Source: Anisus vortex
Taxonomy: Eukaryota > Mollusca > Gastropoda > Planorbidae
Length of the DNA stretch: 64,000 nucleotides
Assembly (NCBI GenBank): GCA_949126835.1
Contig: OX421505.1
Span: 7,448,587 to 7,512,586, forward strand
Direction of reading: 5' to 3'
Within the stretch, counting starts at the first letter, position 1. Every line of letters begins with the position of its first letter. Position numbers and translations under genes: made by a program. The notes under the pieces were generated by a model. It did not search any database and was not told where the DNA came from. It saw nothing but the letters and a program-made list of their open reading frames with translations. This document shows, piece by piece, positions 46,676 through 57,379 of this stretch.

Positions 46676-46857
46676 AATGGGCCGTAGTGCTGCTGAGAGT
46701 TAACACCTTTGCCCCTTTTACAAGTCAGTCATATAAGTTTGACTTGTATAGGGGGCAAGGGTGTTAGCTCTCAGCAGCAATATCTTTACAAGTCAGTCAT
46801 ATAAGTTTGACTTGTATAAGGAGCAAGGGTGTTAACTCTCAGCAGCAATACGCCCAT
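46676..46857. mobile_element. Foldback (palindromic) element with internal duplication
   Basis: Outer ends AATGGGC.GTA and the complement CGCCCATT continue into long inverted arms (TGCTGCTGAGAGTTAACACC ... and its complement). The central segment ACAAGTCAGTCATATAAGTT and its following arm occur twice in direct order (46720-46780 and 46787-46850), giving arm-core-arm-core-arm. Confidence 0.75.
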
Positions 46858-46899
46858 TCACGTTAATTGTCATTGACGTATAAGTATTACAAGAAACAA

Positions 46900-47110
46900 T
46901 ATAGATCAAGGCATATTCGACGCTTGCCAGACTTGGCACGCAGAGCGATTTTCAATTGTATGGGCAAGACCTCCAAAAGATTAATTCAAGTCTCGTCTAC
47001 AAAAAAAATTGATTGCGAAAGAAGGATGACTTTTAGGATGTTGGCACGCTGAACAAGTTAACAATCCCACTTGGCATGCTATTTTTAAAAAAAGTTGCCG
47101 ATCCCTTGAC
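46900..47110 (+). repeat. hAT-like MITE fragment
   Basis: GCCAGACTTGGCACGCAGAG, GATTTTCAATTG and TGTTGGCACGCTGAAC, ending GTTGCCGATCCCTTG. Same family as 9915 and 39645, with a degraded left end. The 61-codon ORF across it is an artefact. Confidence 0.55.
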
Positions 47111-47309
47111 TAGTTAACTAACGAAATAAAACATTTTAAAGTAAAAATTTCCCTTTTTTTTATGTGGCGTAGCATCAAACACCCTTGTCACATTTCGTCA
47201 TTAATGTTTAACCATCTCCACCCTCCCCCCCCCCCCAACCCCCAGGTGCGCGAAGTCATTTGTGGACGGCTCCTCGGCACCGATTCGCTCCGACATAAGA
47301 CCCATAGTT

Positions 47310-47816
47310 AGGGTTGCCAGACACATGGGTGACAAAAGAAGGACATCCAGAGACAAAAATGAGGACAGAGGAGGACATTGTGTTTCAAATGAATAGTTTT
47401 GAAATAAACATGTAATCAATATATTTTTTATTAATAAAGCTGAACTGAACAAGAAACAGTGTTTTTTTTTTTTTGGTTTTTTGTTTTTTAAATTAAATAA
47501 CATTTAAAGTCACATTAGGCTAAAAGGCAGCTTGCATTTGGGCAACTTTGAAAAATAGACTTTACAGCTCATTCAGAAGTCTTTAAGAAAACGGATTATT
47601 CTTTTCTTGTAAAAATGATCACTTATGTTTATGAATTATATTCTTAAAAAAATAATACTAGGCCTAGCCTATGTTAATAATGTAGGCCTACGCATACAAA
47701 CATAATATATTACAAAAGCCGGACAATTTAAAGGTTTTTAGCTTTGCCTGCCGGACTGAGGACAAGTGTCTAAAAAGTAGCACATGTCCTCCTTTTGCCA
47801 AACGTCTGGCAACCCT
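47310..47816. mobile_element. ~507-bp MITE with AGGGTTGCCAGAC ends
   Basis: AGGGTTGCCAGAC at 47310 is inverted against GTCTGGCAACCCT ending at 47816. Subterminal AAGGACAT / ATGTCCTCCTTTT also pair. It has an AT-rich interior with a T-run and no transposase remnant. The flanking duplication is not clear. Confidence 0.7.
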
Positions 47817-49614
47817 TTTAATATAAGTAATTAATTAGTAGACCATCAAGGTTGCCTGAAATCAGTTAATGCTATCTTATATGGGAGGTAACCTCACAGG
47901 TATACACTTAAAAACAAAAAGTATGCAAATAAAAAATAAATAGTGACAATGAAATATGTTTAAATTTTTCTGAGTCACATAATCAAGGCTTATCTAGGCT
48001 ACATTTTTAGCACAAGTTGTTTTCTTTTTAAACGCCAGGCTGGAGTTACCACAGAATAGGTATACTATACTATTCCGTGGGAGTTACCGCCAGTCACTCA
48101 GTCTTGAAGAAATAAAACTGTGGCTAATGCAACTTTTTTTTCAAAACTTCAAAAAAAGTAGGTCACGCTTCAGAGTTAATGCCCCTATTCACAAATTGTT
48201 CACAAATAACGCTCCGTGCTAATGTGTCGCTGGGTTAACGTGTGTGTGTGTGCAAAGTGCATTCGTGTGTGTTTTTAATGTGCAGATTACAGAAACCTGT
48301 TGCTTTTCGAGTTGCGGGGGTTTGATTGGGAAAAACAAAGTGGGGCAACTACCTTTCCATATTCGCCACTAGGATATTAAACAATAAACGTTATAGCTAT
48401 GGCGAGTTTAACAAATAGATCTATGTGTTTCGCTATGTGGTGTTTTGTTTTGAAGACGACATATTTTTAAAAATAGTGTTTTGGTGTTTAGTTAATGGAG
48501 CATGTCGACGATTGGTGACAGTCTTATCTGACATTCGCGTGTTGCTATCTGACATTCGTGTGTTGCTATCTGACATTCGTGTGTTGCTATTTTCTAGTCA
48601 TGGATGACGCATAGAAGGAAAACAGAAAATATGACAGTGTGGAAATTCAACGTGTGTTCGATGTGACACCTGCAACTAACTACAGGTAAGCGAAAACATT
48701 CTTTTTGAGTAGGTAGGCGACCGGTGATTCAGGTTACCAGATGTTGCCACTGTCACTTAGACTTGAGTGCATTCCACGTGTTATGTCTATTTTCTCTGCT
48801 TCTGTCTTGAATGTCTAAAGTCTTATATTGTATACTATGACTAGAAGATGCACATTTTCTACATGGAGTGTAACTTTCGTACATGAATAGTAGGCCTACA
48901 ATTCTCACATGACTTGTACACTTTTTACATATTTTTTGTAACTTTCTGACATGATTTGTACGTTTATTACATGACTTGTAACGTAGACTATATAACTTTG
49001 TAGGCTACATAGGCTCCTACACATTCAGTTGAGCCCCATAATCTTAAAACTCCCTCCCCCCCCCTCCCCCTCTCAGTGTTTACGTAGAATATAAACGTCT
49101 CCTATATAAATTAAATATATTATCTCCTTAACACTTAACACATAGGCCCCTAGATTCTATTTAGCTTAGCTATTCAAGAAAAAAATGTGGTCAAATGTGA
49201 TGCATCATGGGATGAGTCATGTTTTCAGTCAACTTTACATACACGTGTTTTAACTTTTTCCCGGACATAAATCTAGGCTAAAAGAAGAATTCACAATAAT
49301 ATTGTCCCTGATTCTTTTCCTGGCAATGTAAAACTTTATTTTACAGGATTCCACAGGTCGAAACTATGGGAAGTCCACGTTTTAGTTTTAGAGATTGTTG
49401 TCCTGTAATTAATATTTGTGAGGTTCTGGTACCTCGATGTTAAAAGTGTAGGCCCTAATGGCATCCTCTGAGGTCCTGTAGTAAAATTCATATGTTACCT
49501 TTTTAAATTCCTACTTAATACAGTAGTCTACGGTACCGGTATAATAAATAAAGTAAGTGTTAATCAATCTATCCATATGTCAACTGTCTATATAAGTTAT
49601 CATCCATGTATCCT
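47817..49614. other. Intergenic, no gene seen
   Basis: Contains a 21-bp triplicate at about 48525-48590 (CTGACATTCGTGTGTTGCTAT). No coding sequence recognised. Confidence 0.45.
48525..48590. repeat. 21-bp tandem repeat, three copies
   Basis: Three head-to-tail copies of TCTGACATTCGTGTGTTGCTA with one C/T difference. Confidence 0.9.
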
Positions 49615-49617
49615 ATT

Positions 49618-50056
49618 TATCAAATCTATCTAATCTATCTAATCTATCTAATCTATCTAATCTATCTAATCTATCTAATCTATCTAATCTATCTAATCTA
49701 TCTAATCTATCTAATCTATCTAATCTATCTAATCTATCTAATCTATCTAATCTATCTAATCTGTCTAATCTGTCTAATCTGTCTAATCTGTCTAATCTGT
49801 CTAATCTATCTAATCTATCTAATCTATCTAATCTATCTAATCTATCTAATCTATCTAATCTATCTAATCTATCTAATCTATCTAATCTATCTAATCTATC
49901 TAATCTATCTAATCTATCTAACCTATCTAATCTATCCTAATCTATCTAATCTATTTAATCAATCTAATCTATCCAATCTATCTAATCTATCTAATCTACT
50001 TAGTCTACTTAAGCTATCGTATCTATCTAATCTATCTAACCTATCTAATCTATCAA
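49618..50056. repeat. 9-bp satellite (ATCTATCTA)n
   Basis: About 48 copies of a 9-bp unit, with a central block of five units carrying CTGTCTAAT, and a diverged right end. It continues in decayed form at 50190-50275 on the far side of a hAT fragment. The 151-codon YLIYLI ORF is an artefact. Confidence 0.95.
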
Positions 50057-50190
50057 TATGAAAATTTATTTGCATTATCAATGCAACCAATTTAAACAAA
50101 ATGCCTTTTGAAACTCTTAGTGCGCCACACTAAAAGGCTTGGCGGGCCGTTTTGTGGCCCGCGGGTCGCCTGTTGCACACCCTTGATCTA
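50057..50190 (-). mobile_element. hAT MITE fragment inside the 9-bp satellite
   Basis: The minus strand starts CAAGGGTGTGCAACAGGCG and matches the complete MITE at 11962-12156 through the TGATAATGCAAATA word, then is cut off. Satellite units flank it on both sides. Confidence 0.75.
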
Positions 50191-50634
50191 TATATCTAAT
50201 CTATCTAATCTATCTAATGGAATCTAATGTTATCTATCCAATCTGTCTAATCTATCGAATCTGTCAAATCTATCTTATAAAATATTTATAACTCAGTGTT
50301 ATAATTTGAAATATTTTATGTCTGAGTGCATTTGAAACTTTATGCACGAATGCACACGCTATACCTGTGTTTACAGGCCTGTCTTTGTGTGTATATGTGT
50401 AGGGAGTGTGGGGATAATGTGTGTCTTGTTGTGTGTGGGCGTGGGTGTGTGTGAATTAAATTAGGTCGACCATTGTGGATCGCTGTGTCGTCTGCAACCT
50501 GCGGGGCATTACACTGACATGGTAAGAGCGCGATTTGAACTTTCCTTTTTAGTGGATTAAGGATTAACTGATTAGAGGTAGAGATCTCGCCTTAGATTAA
50601 TGAAGAAAAAAAAAACCCACCCAAAATGTGAATA

Positions 50635-51095
50635 TTTGTACAAAGATAGAGAGAGAGAGAGGAAGAAAGAGATGGAGAGAGGGAGAAAGAAAGAGAGATG
50701 TAGAAATGAGAAAGAGAAGTAGAAAGAGGGAGAGAGAGGAAGACAAAGAGGCAGAAATAGAGAGATAAAGAAAGAGAGAGCGAGAGAGGACGGAAGGGGA
50801 GAGAAAGAGTAGGAGGCAGAGAGAAAGAGAGAGAGAGATTTATAGATAGAGACAGGGGGATAGAGAAGAAGTGACGGAAAAAGATAGGATAGAAGAAAAA
50901 AAAACAGTGAGCGAAATAGAGATAGGGAGAAAAAGAGAGAGATAGAGAGAGGTAGAGAATATGAATGTGAGACAAAGAAGCAGATAGAAAGCGAGAAAAG
51001 AATGAGGGAGGGAAACAGAGGGAGAGAATTATAGAGGATGTGAAAGAGAGAAGGGAAGAAAGAGCGGAAGAGAAGGAGAGAGAAAGACAATGGCA
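50635..51095. repeat. Purine-rich (GA)n tract
   Basis: About 450 bp of GAGAGA/GAAAGA sequence. Minus-strand Ser/Leu/Phe ORFs are artefacts. A G-run lies further right at 51240-51260. Confidence 0.9.
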
Positions 51096-51955
51096 GAAAG
51101 AAAGCTTAACACACTATGAAATATAGTCACACGTTGATAAATCAAACCGTAAACCAGGTCGGACTGACATCCGCAACACGTATCAATATAAACCATAAAA
51201 GTTCCCAGTTCTATGCTTTCTAATTTATTTTTAGAAGTTGGGGGGGGGGGGGGGCGGGGGGTTAAGATATAGAACCTTGACCTAAATGCCAACACTAGCA
51301 AACGACGTTACGCAATGGAAACATTCTAGTCGGCACATGATACCTATTTTTGTTCAAATATAAATATATATGTTAGTGTTGGAACAATGCTAAAAATAAA
51401 GTATCGGAAACTTTTGCGGTTTAAAAATAGTAACACTTGCCAACTGAGGATGATTAATAACCTTTGTTGTTGTTTTTTCATTCGTTGTTGTTAAGTAGAG
51501 TTTTAAGTGTATAGGCCTAAGCTAACCACTATCACTTCAATACAGGAAAACAAATATCCATAATATACACAGGCAATGTAGCCCTGGTGTCTTCATAGCC
51601 AATACAAAGTTAGCCATTAGCGGGATCTACAGTGTTGAGTTTAGGATTTCTATTGGGGCACCTGCTTATAGTAAGGTAGGTCGAGGCTCAGAGTAATGTG
51701 CACCACTACTGCACATTAGCGGTTTTATAACACTTCACGCTTGAATGACTGTAACACATAAACACAATGCAGTGCGTCGCAGTGTTGTTGTTTTTTTTGT
51801 GGCATTTTTTGTATTGCCAAATAAAAGTCATCACAAAAAATCCTAACAATTGGCGGATTTCCGGCCATAATTTGCTAAAAAATATTTCAATGGTATATAA
51901 TTAGTAAGCGCTTCCTAGACTTAAAAATAAAAATACTTTGATCTAGCATTAATGA

Positions 51956-52110
51956 GTTGCCTGAACAAACCAGGAAAACCAGTACCTTTACATCATTTAA
52001 AACATTAATAAAAATGCAAGACTAGACTCGGACCACGGATGGGCGTAGAACGAAACAATCTTCTTTACTTATAGAAAGAGCGTCTTTTACGTATAATATG
52101 AGATAAAAGA
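51956..52110 (+). repeat. LINE 3' end, family L1x
   Basis: Short plus-strand copy (GTTGCCTGAACAAACCAGG to AGAGCGTCTTTTACG). Confidence 0.7.
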
Positions 52111-52284
52111 TTTCTTACTGTAAATCAACAAAAGCATATAGCAATTTGCTAGGCACATCCGAAGTCCCAATGCCGTTATTCGTGACTTTGAGAACAATAA
52201 TTAATTTAAACATACATATTATATTTTAATAGTCATTGGGTTGCTAAACTTCCTACGCATTCCCAACATTGATCGCCAACTATT

Positions 52285-52478
52285 CCGGCATTTGGCATTC
52301 GGGCATGGAATGGGTTGTCTGAGCAAAACAAAAAAAAAAGAATAATAACTTGACATCATTGCAAAAAAAAAAAAAAGAAAAAAACTAATCAAATTAAATA
52401 CTATACTCATACCAGAGATAAACGTAGGAAGCACGAATCATCTGTGTAGAAGGAGCGTCAGTTACATATATCATAAGA
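52285..52478 (+). repeat. LINE 3' end, family L1x
   Basis: Plus-strand copy with A-run insertions (CATTCGGGCATGGAATGGGT to AGGAGCGTCAGTTACATAT). Confidence 0.65.
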
Positions 52479-52851
52479 AGAAAAGATACAAGCACATCTC
52501 AACAAAAGCTTACCCATAATATACAAACACAACCCCACATAGCTTATCCTTATACAAACGAAACGCAACCCCACTTAGCTTATCCATATACAAACACATC
52601 CCAACAGAAACATAAACTTATACAAATACATCCAAACATAAGCTTATCCTTTTACAAACATATCACAAAATAAGATTATCCATATGCAAACATACAAACA
52701 CAAATTGACTTTGTTTATCCTTATCCAAAGAATTAATTTTCTTACACTTACAGCTTATGCATGAATTTTATTTTCATTCATTTTTTTTTTCTATATTGTT
52801 TTTTGTTTTGTTTTTAATTACCCCCTCCACTCACATCCCACCCCCACTTAG

Positions 52852-53007
52852 GACAATGGCAAGAAGGGAAACAACCTGGACTCTCCTGGCTGCCTCGCTG
52901 CTCCTGTTAATCGGATCAAGTACTGTAGAGATACGCCCATGTCCGATAACTTCCGTCGGCAAATCTTACCGGATGGTCTGCAGCGGGAAAACGAAGACAA
53001 CCAGCAG
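52852..53007 (+). CDS. Receptor gene B, first coding exon
   Basis: A pyrimidine tract and CCCACTTAG|GACA lie just before the ATG (52856), implying an upstream non-coding exon as in gene A. It encodes the signal peptide and the start of Ig domain 1. Donor ACCAGCAG|GTGAGA, phase 2. The in-frame Met at 52757 is judged intronic. Confidence 0.75.
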
Positions 53008-56000
53008 GTGAGAGAATGCAGTGCGGGAGGTGACCGATTCCGCATACTGTAAAACTGATGGGGGGGGGGGGGGGGTTTGGCAAAAGAGATTGTTTGAGGG
53101 GTCGCATGTCAAAGACAAATGTTAATGCTGCCCGAATAACACATTAAACGGTGTGCATATTTTGTATAACGTTGGTGAAAAACGCGATGACTTAACATAC
53201 TTAATAAAGAAATACCCAAGCGCAAAAAAAAAGTGAAAATAGCCTGGCAATTTCATACATGGCATACTAGGGGATTGCGTGGCCAGCTCAATGCCTCGCC
53301 GCCTTTAAATTTAGCCAACGAACGTAAGGTACCCGTCAGAGCAAGATTTAAGTAAAAGCAAAATCCTAGCTTTCCCCAGGGATTTGAAACCAGTACCTTT
53401 GTTATGTCATCGTGACCTTCCAGTGTAGTATGTATGATGTGTACATTTAAGTAAGATCAATTGATCCCCATACATGATTGTTGTATTATTACTAATGTTA
53501 TCAAATGATAATCTTGTTAAACTTCATTTTAAGAACACCATTGAAAATTTGCAGAGAGTCTTGCTTGCCCATTCCTCCATTTTCAAATTAATTGAGTATG
53601 TTTGATGAACAGTAAAAATAAAAGTCATTGGCGACTATCGTAACCATAATAGAAATGGAAAGTATTGTAATCGACCAATATTTAGACCAGGGTATAATTC
53701 AAAGTATGGAACCCAATCTCTGGTCAGATATCGTGGATCTTTATCTCTGTATGTTTGTATTTTCTATTAAGTTAAAACCAATTTTTGTTTGTTTGTATTT
53801 AGCTCTTTAAAATAAAGGTTAAAATCAATCGTATTTGAGAAAGACTTTTGGTATATATTGTTAGTGATAAACATATTAAATTATTTATTTAAAGGCAACA
53901 AATAAGTTTCCTTTCGATTTTAAACAACATCTGTACATAGCTGTACATTTCTTCTCTTATGTTCAATACATTGTTCTATTATTTGATCTATACCTTGGTC
54001 TAAATATTGTTCTACTGTGGTTTAAACATTGCTTAGTATACTGGAAACATTTTAAAAAAAAGGTAAATAAAAATAAAGTTGTCATGGCATAACCTGCGAC
54101 AGGTTCAGAAACTAGGTCAGGGTAATCATACCTGGAAAGATGTCTTTTCAAGTAATGTCCGCTAGTGTCCCGGTCATTGATGATTAGAACCAGGTCAAAT
54201 TGTAGACCAAAATAAACTATCGTTTTTTTTTTCATTTTTACAATAATTCCAAATATTATATCTATTATGGGTTCATATTTTTTTTTTATTTTAAAGCCAT
54301 TATTGTAGATAAACAGATAGATAACAATCTATCCAGTTGAGTTAATAAGAAGTGAGGCAGAAATAAAATACAGACATTTTATGAGCATGCATAGAAAGAT
54401 AGATAGTCAGATCAATAGTTAAATAGATCAATATTATGTATATATACTTTATATATATATAGATAGATAGGTAGATAGATATATAGATAAATATATATTT
54501 AGAACAATATATTTATATAGTTAAGTAAATACATCGATAAATAGATATATAAATAGATACATAGATAAATAAATGAATAGATAATCTGATAAATAGACAT
54601 ACAGGCCTACATAGATCAAAAGAAAATAAGGATAGTTAAATGGATAGATAGATGCATAGAAAAAAAAGATTAATAGATAGATAGGCCTACATCGATAGAT
54701 AGATCACTAGATACATAAATAGGTAAACGTAATGTTATAAATTCATCTGTTGTTGTTTCTTCTCTCCATTGTTCAGGTTTGTACTATGGGATCGAGAGGA
54801 GCACGCAAAAAATACACTGAGAGACCTAAGCCGTTGCTACTTCAACGATCCGTGTACGATTCTCATGGACGAATTCAAATACAACGTCAGCAACAAGGCC
54901 AACGGACAAACCTTCGAGAGCGTTCTGACAATACTGAACATTAGCCACGGAGACGTCGGTGTGACCATTCACTGTAAGGCCATGGACGCAGGCCCCGCCG
55001 ACCTGTCCGAGCCAACCAACATCAGCACGTGCCAGTTGCCCGTCTTCTCTCTGGCGCAGCCCCCGAGTTGTCGCGCAACGCCGATCGGGCCCGACGTCCA
55101 AATCGATTGCAGTTTCCCCAAAGTGCACCCGAAGCTATCGTGCAGGCTCGGGTATGATCATGATCGATTTGAAATGGACTCTTCCATTGAGTACGTGGTG
55201 AACTCTCTAGCGCCAGAATCACCTTTATACATCAGGGTCAACTGTAAAGGAGTATTAAAAGTACAAAATCAGACACAGACGCAGTACTTCGTGAAGGTGC
55301 TGCCCAATTTCAACCGGGAACTCTCGGAGGAGGCGCTTGAGGCTCACGCTACGGTCCTGGAGGCGAACCTCATGTCCACGCCTAAGGTGGTCATCAACAT
55401 GCCACGCTACGTCCCGATATGCCCGCCGGGCGCGAACCATACTCTGACGCTGCACTGCTCTGCCACCACGACCACCCCAGGCCCGAGGTTCAGCTTCTTC
55501 TTTGGCGACGAGGAAGTCCAACGGCAAAAGGAGCCGAGCGTCTATAAGACCGCGGACATGTTCAGCACATTGCAAGAGTACAGGATAACCCTGGATAGCA
55601 CTTCCCAGGACAAGGTCCTCAGGTGCAAGATTGACGAGTTGTATTACGACACGGCTGTAGTGAGCCTGGCCACTCCTCCCGCAAAGCCGCCCCAGTTCCT
55701 TTCAAAAGAAGGTTTCCTTATGAAGCATGACATCCACATGAACGAAAACGAAAGCTTGTCCGCCAGGTGCAACGTGTCCGGCGGCACGCCCCTGGTTTCC
55801 AACATCAGCGTCACGTGCGTGGCCCCTAACAGCACCAGAATCCTAAAAGTGGGAAATTTTTCCAACGTTGTTTTTTTCACCATCGCCGGGCCGGAGACCG
55901 GACATGGGTCGGTCTGCACTTGCACGGCTTATCACATGTCCGGCTGCTACAACGCGACTGCCTGGCTTAGAATCGTCCACATCGGACGGGACGTGGCCCC

Positions 56001-56919
56001 CCACGCGCCCAGCGAAGGGGTCTACACCCAACTTCTGTACGTGGCCGCCGTTTTCGTCGGGCTCATCGTCATACCTATCTTAGTGGCCATGTGCGTGTTC
56101 GTGTACCGGAACTGGGATCAGCTCTACACGAGGCACCCGCCGGCGTCGAGCAATCATTACGACTACATCGACCCGGAAAGACCCAAGAAAAAACAACGCC
56201 GGAAGTCGAGCCACAGCGAGTCGTCCGTGAGCGTGAACTCGGATTACATGTCACGTTACCGTGATCACATAGTGCTGCACAATTTGGAGAACGGTGCGGG
56301 GAAAAATGAGGAAAACCAAGCGCCCCCACCGCCCTGTATACGCCGCGGGAATAACAACAACAACGTAAAGAATGAAGTCCCGAGGACGCCGAGCGAGTCA
56401 GATTCTCAGTACGAGAGCCGCATCCCAGTCTTCCCAACCCGCAATAAAAGCGGCTCCTCCTACGAAGAGGACGAACAGCCGGCGCCTACAAAAACTTCAA
56501 ACCACGGGGATGGAAACCGTTCAAGCCGCCACACCGCGAGAAGAAGCGGGCGCCCATCGAGCCCCAGGGCGAGGACGGGAAACTACAGGTACAGCAGGAG
56601 CTCCTACGACAGCAGCCGCCGCAGCTTCGCGGAGGAACACCACCCAGACGACGACGACGACTACGTCAGCCCGGTCACGCCTTTCTCTTCGGAGGAGGAG
56701 GAGGGTAGCCTCTCCAGGAGCCCGAGTCTTGGCAGCGGCGGCGGAGACAGGCGCTCCTGGGAGGGAGAAGAGATTCATGGGAAGGGTGATGAAGATACCT
56801 GGCGGAAGAAGGAGGCGAAGAGGGAAGAGGATGAAGAGGATGCTAGGAGGGCAGAGGTGGCGTATTTACTCAAACGTTTAGAACGCAATGCTGCATCCTC
56901 TGATGAGGATTTGCCATGA
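52852..56919 (+). CDS. Receptor gene B: four-domain Ig-like single-pass membrane protein
   Basis: Exons 52856-53007 and 54777-56919 join in phase 2, giving about 764 residues. A signal peptide (about 1-23) is followed by Ig-like domain 1 with Cys29, Cys42, RFVLW (51-55), CYFNDPC (71-77), LTILNISHGD and Cys117. Domain 2 is about 148-230 (IDC...LSCRL), domain 3 about 260-345 (LHC...LRC) and domain 4 about 360-452 (ARC...CTC). There are many NxS/T sites. The membrane segment is 469-494. The 270-residue cytoplasmic tail has YDYIDP, basic KKKQRRK, long Ser/Arg and Asp/Glu runs and ends SSDEDLP. Cys29, Cys42, the intron position and the CYF motif match gene A. It is presumably a surface receptor. 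Ligand and pathway unknown. Confidence 0.82.
53250..53415 (-). repeat. S2 SINE fragment in gene B intron
   Basis: Minus strand: box B-like GGTTTCAAATCCC, AAAGCTAGGATTTTGC and the GGCATTGAGCTGGCCACGCA core. Both ends are lost. Confidence 0.65.
54390..54720. repeat. Irregular (GATA)n in gene B intron
   Basis: Interspersed AGATAGATAG and AAATAGATA runs without a stable higher unit. Confidence 0.8.
54777..56919 (+). CDS. Receptor gene B, second coding exon
   Basis: A single 2.1-kb GC-rich exon encodes everything from the RFVLW strand to the stop TGA at 56917-56919. Exon 2 in gene A has the same arrangement. Confidence 0.85.
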
Positions 56920-56961
56920 TATTTTCTTTAGACTGCCATTTTGTTACAAACTGTTATAAGC

Positions 56962-56967
56962 ATTAAA
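56962..56967 (+). promoter_or_regulatory. Candidate ATTAAA polyadenylation signal of gene B
   Basis: ATTAAA 43 bases after the stop codon and 59 bases before the LTR insertion. If used, the gene B transcript would end before the retrotransposon. Confidence 0.4.
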
Positions 56968-57025
56968 TCTATAATATATACTGTTTTTTTTTTACCATTA
57001 GAAATCTACAAACAGATAAAGCCTG

Positions 57026-57304
57026 TGTTACGAACCTTGCCCCTTTACCCAGCTATCCCTTATAGCTGACCTCTACGTTCATTGGTTGAGGCCAGTGACT
57101 GGCTAGTGTGTGTGGATGTGTCACGAGTGGACACGGGGTTGTTTGCTTACTTTTTAAGTCGTCGAGCTGTGCAGTTGTGTTCCAGTTGTTTTGTACTTGT
57201 TTTTACTGAATTAAAGAGTTTTTGTTCATTGAAAAGCTATGTGTTTGGCTTGAGAATCCATAAGAAGTAATCTACTAACCATACCCCTAGATCAAGCCGT
57301 TACA
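57026..57304 (+). repeat. 5' LTR
   Basis: 279 bp, TG...CA ends. Differs from the 3' LTR only within AAGAAGTAATC (versus AAGAATTCATC). Confidence 0.95.
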
Positions 57305-57306
57305 AT

Positions 57307-57320
57307 TGGGATCTCGTCCG
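57307..57320 (+). other. tRNA primer-binding site
   Basis: TGGGATCTCGTCCG starts two bases after the 5' LTR. The TGG start and CTCGTCCG core resemble a tRNA-Pro 3'-end complement, with mismatches at two positions. The exact primer tRNA is not certain. Confidence 0.6.
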
Positions 57321-57379
57321 AAAAGCAGTTGATGCAGTAGTCTGGAAAAAACTGTGAGTAACATTAACATTACATTATA

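Larger units (their letters stand above)
53008..54776 (+). other. Receptor gene B intron
   Basis: A 1769-bp intron, GTGAGA to TTGTTCAG. It holds a G-run (53060-53076), a minus-strand S2 SINE fragment (about 53250-53410) and an irregular GATA/ATAG-rich stretch (54390-54720). Confidence 0.75.

Noticed and set aside
49606..50061. 151-codon YLIYLI repeat ORF
   Set aside because: Product of the 9-bp satellite.
56372..56881. 169-codon Arg/Thr/Ala-rich ORF
   Set aside because: Alternate frame over the low-complexity Ser/Arg/Glu tail of receptor B.
57082..57270. 62-codon ORF inside the LTR, repeated at 62708
   Set aside because: It lies wholly in the LTR and is present twice only because the LTR is. 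No recognisable protein.
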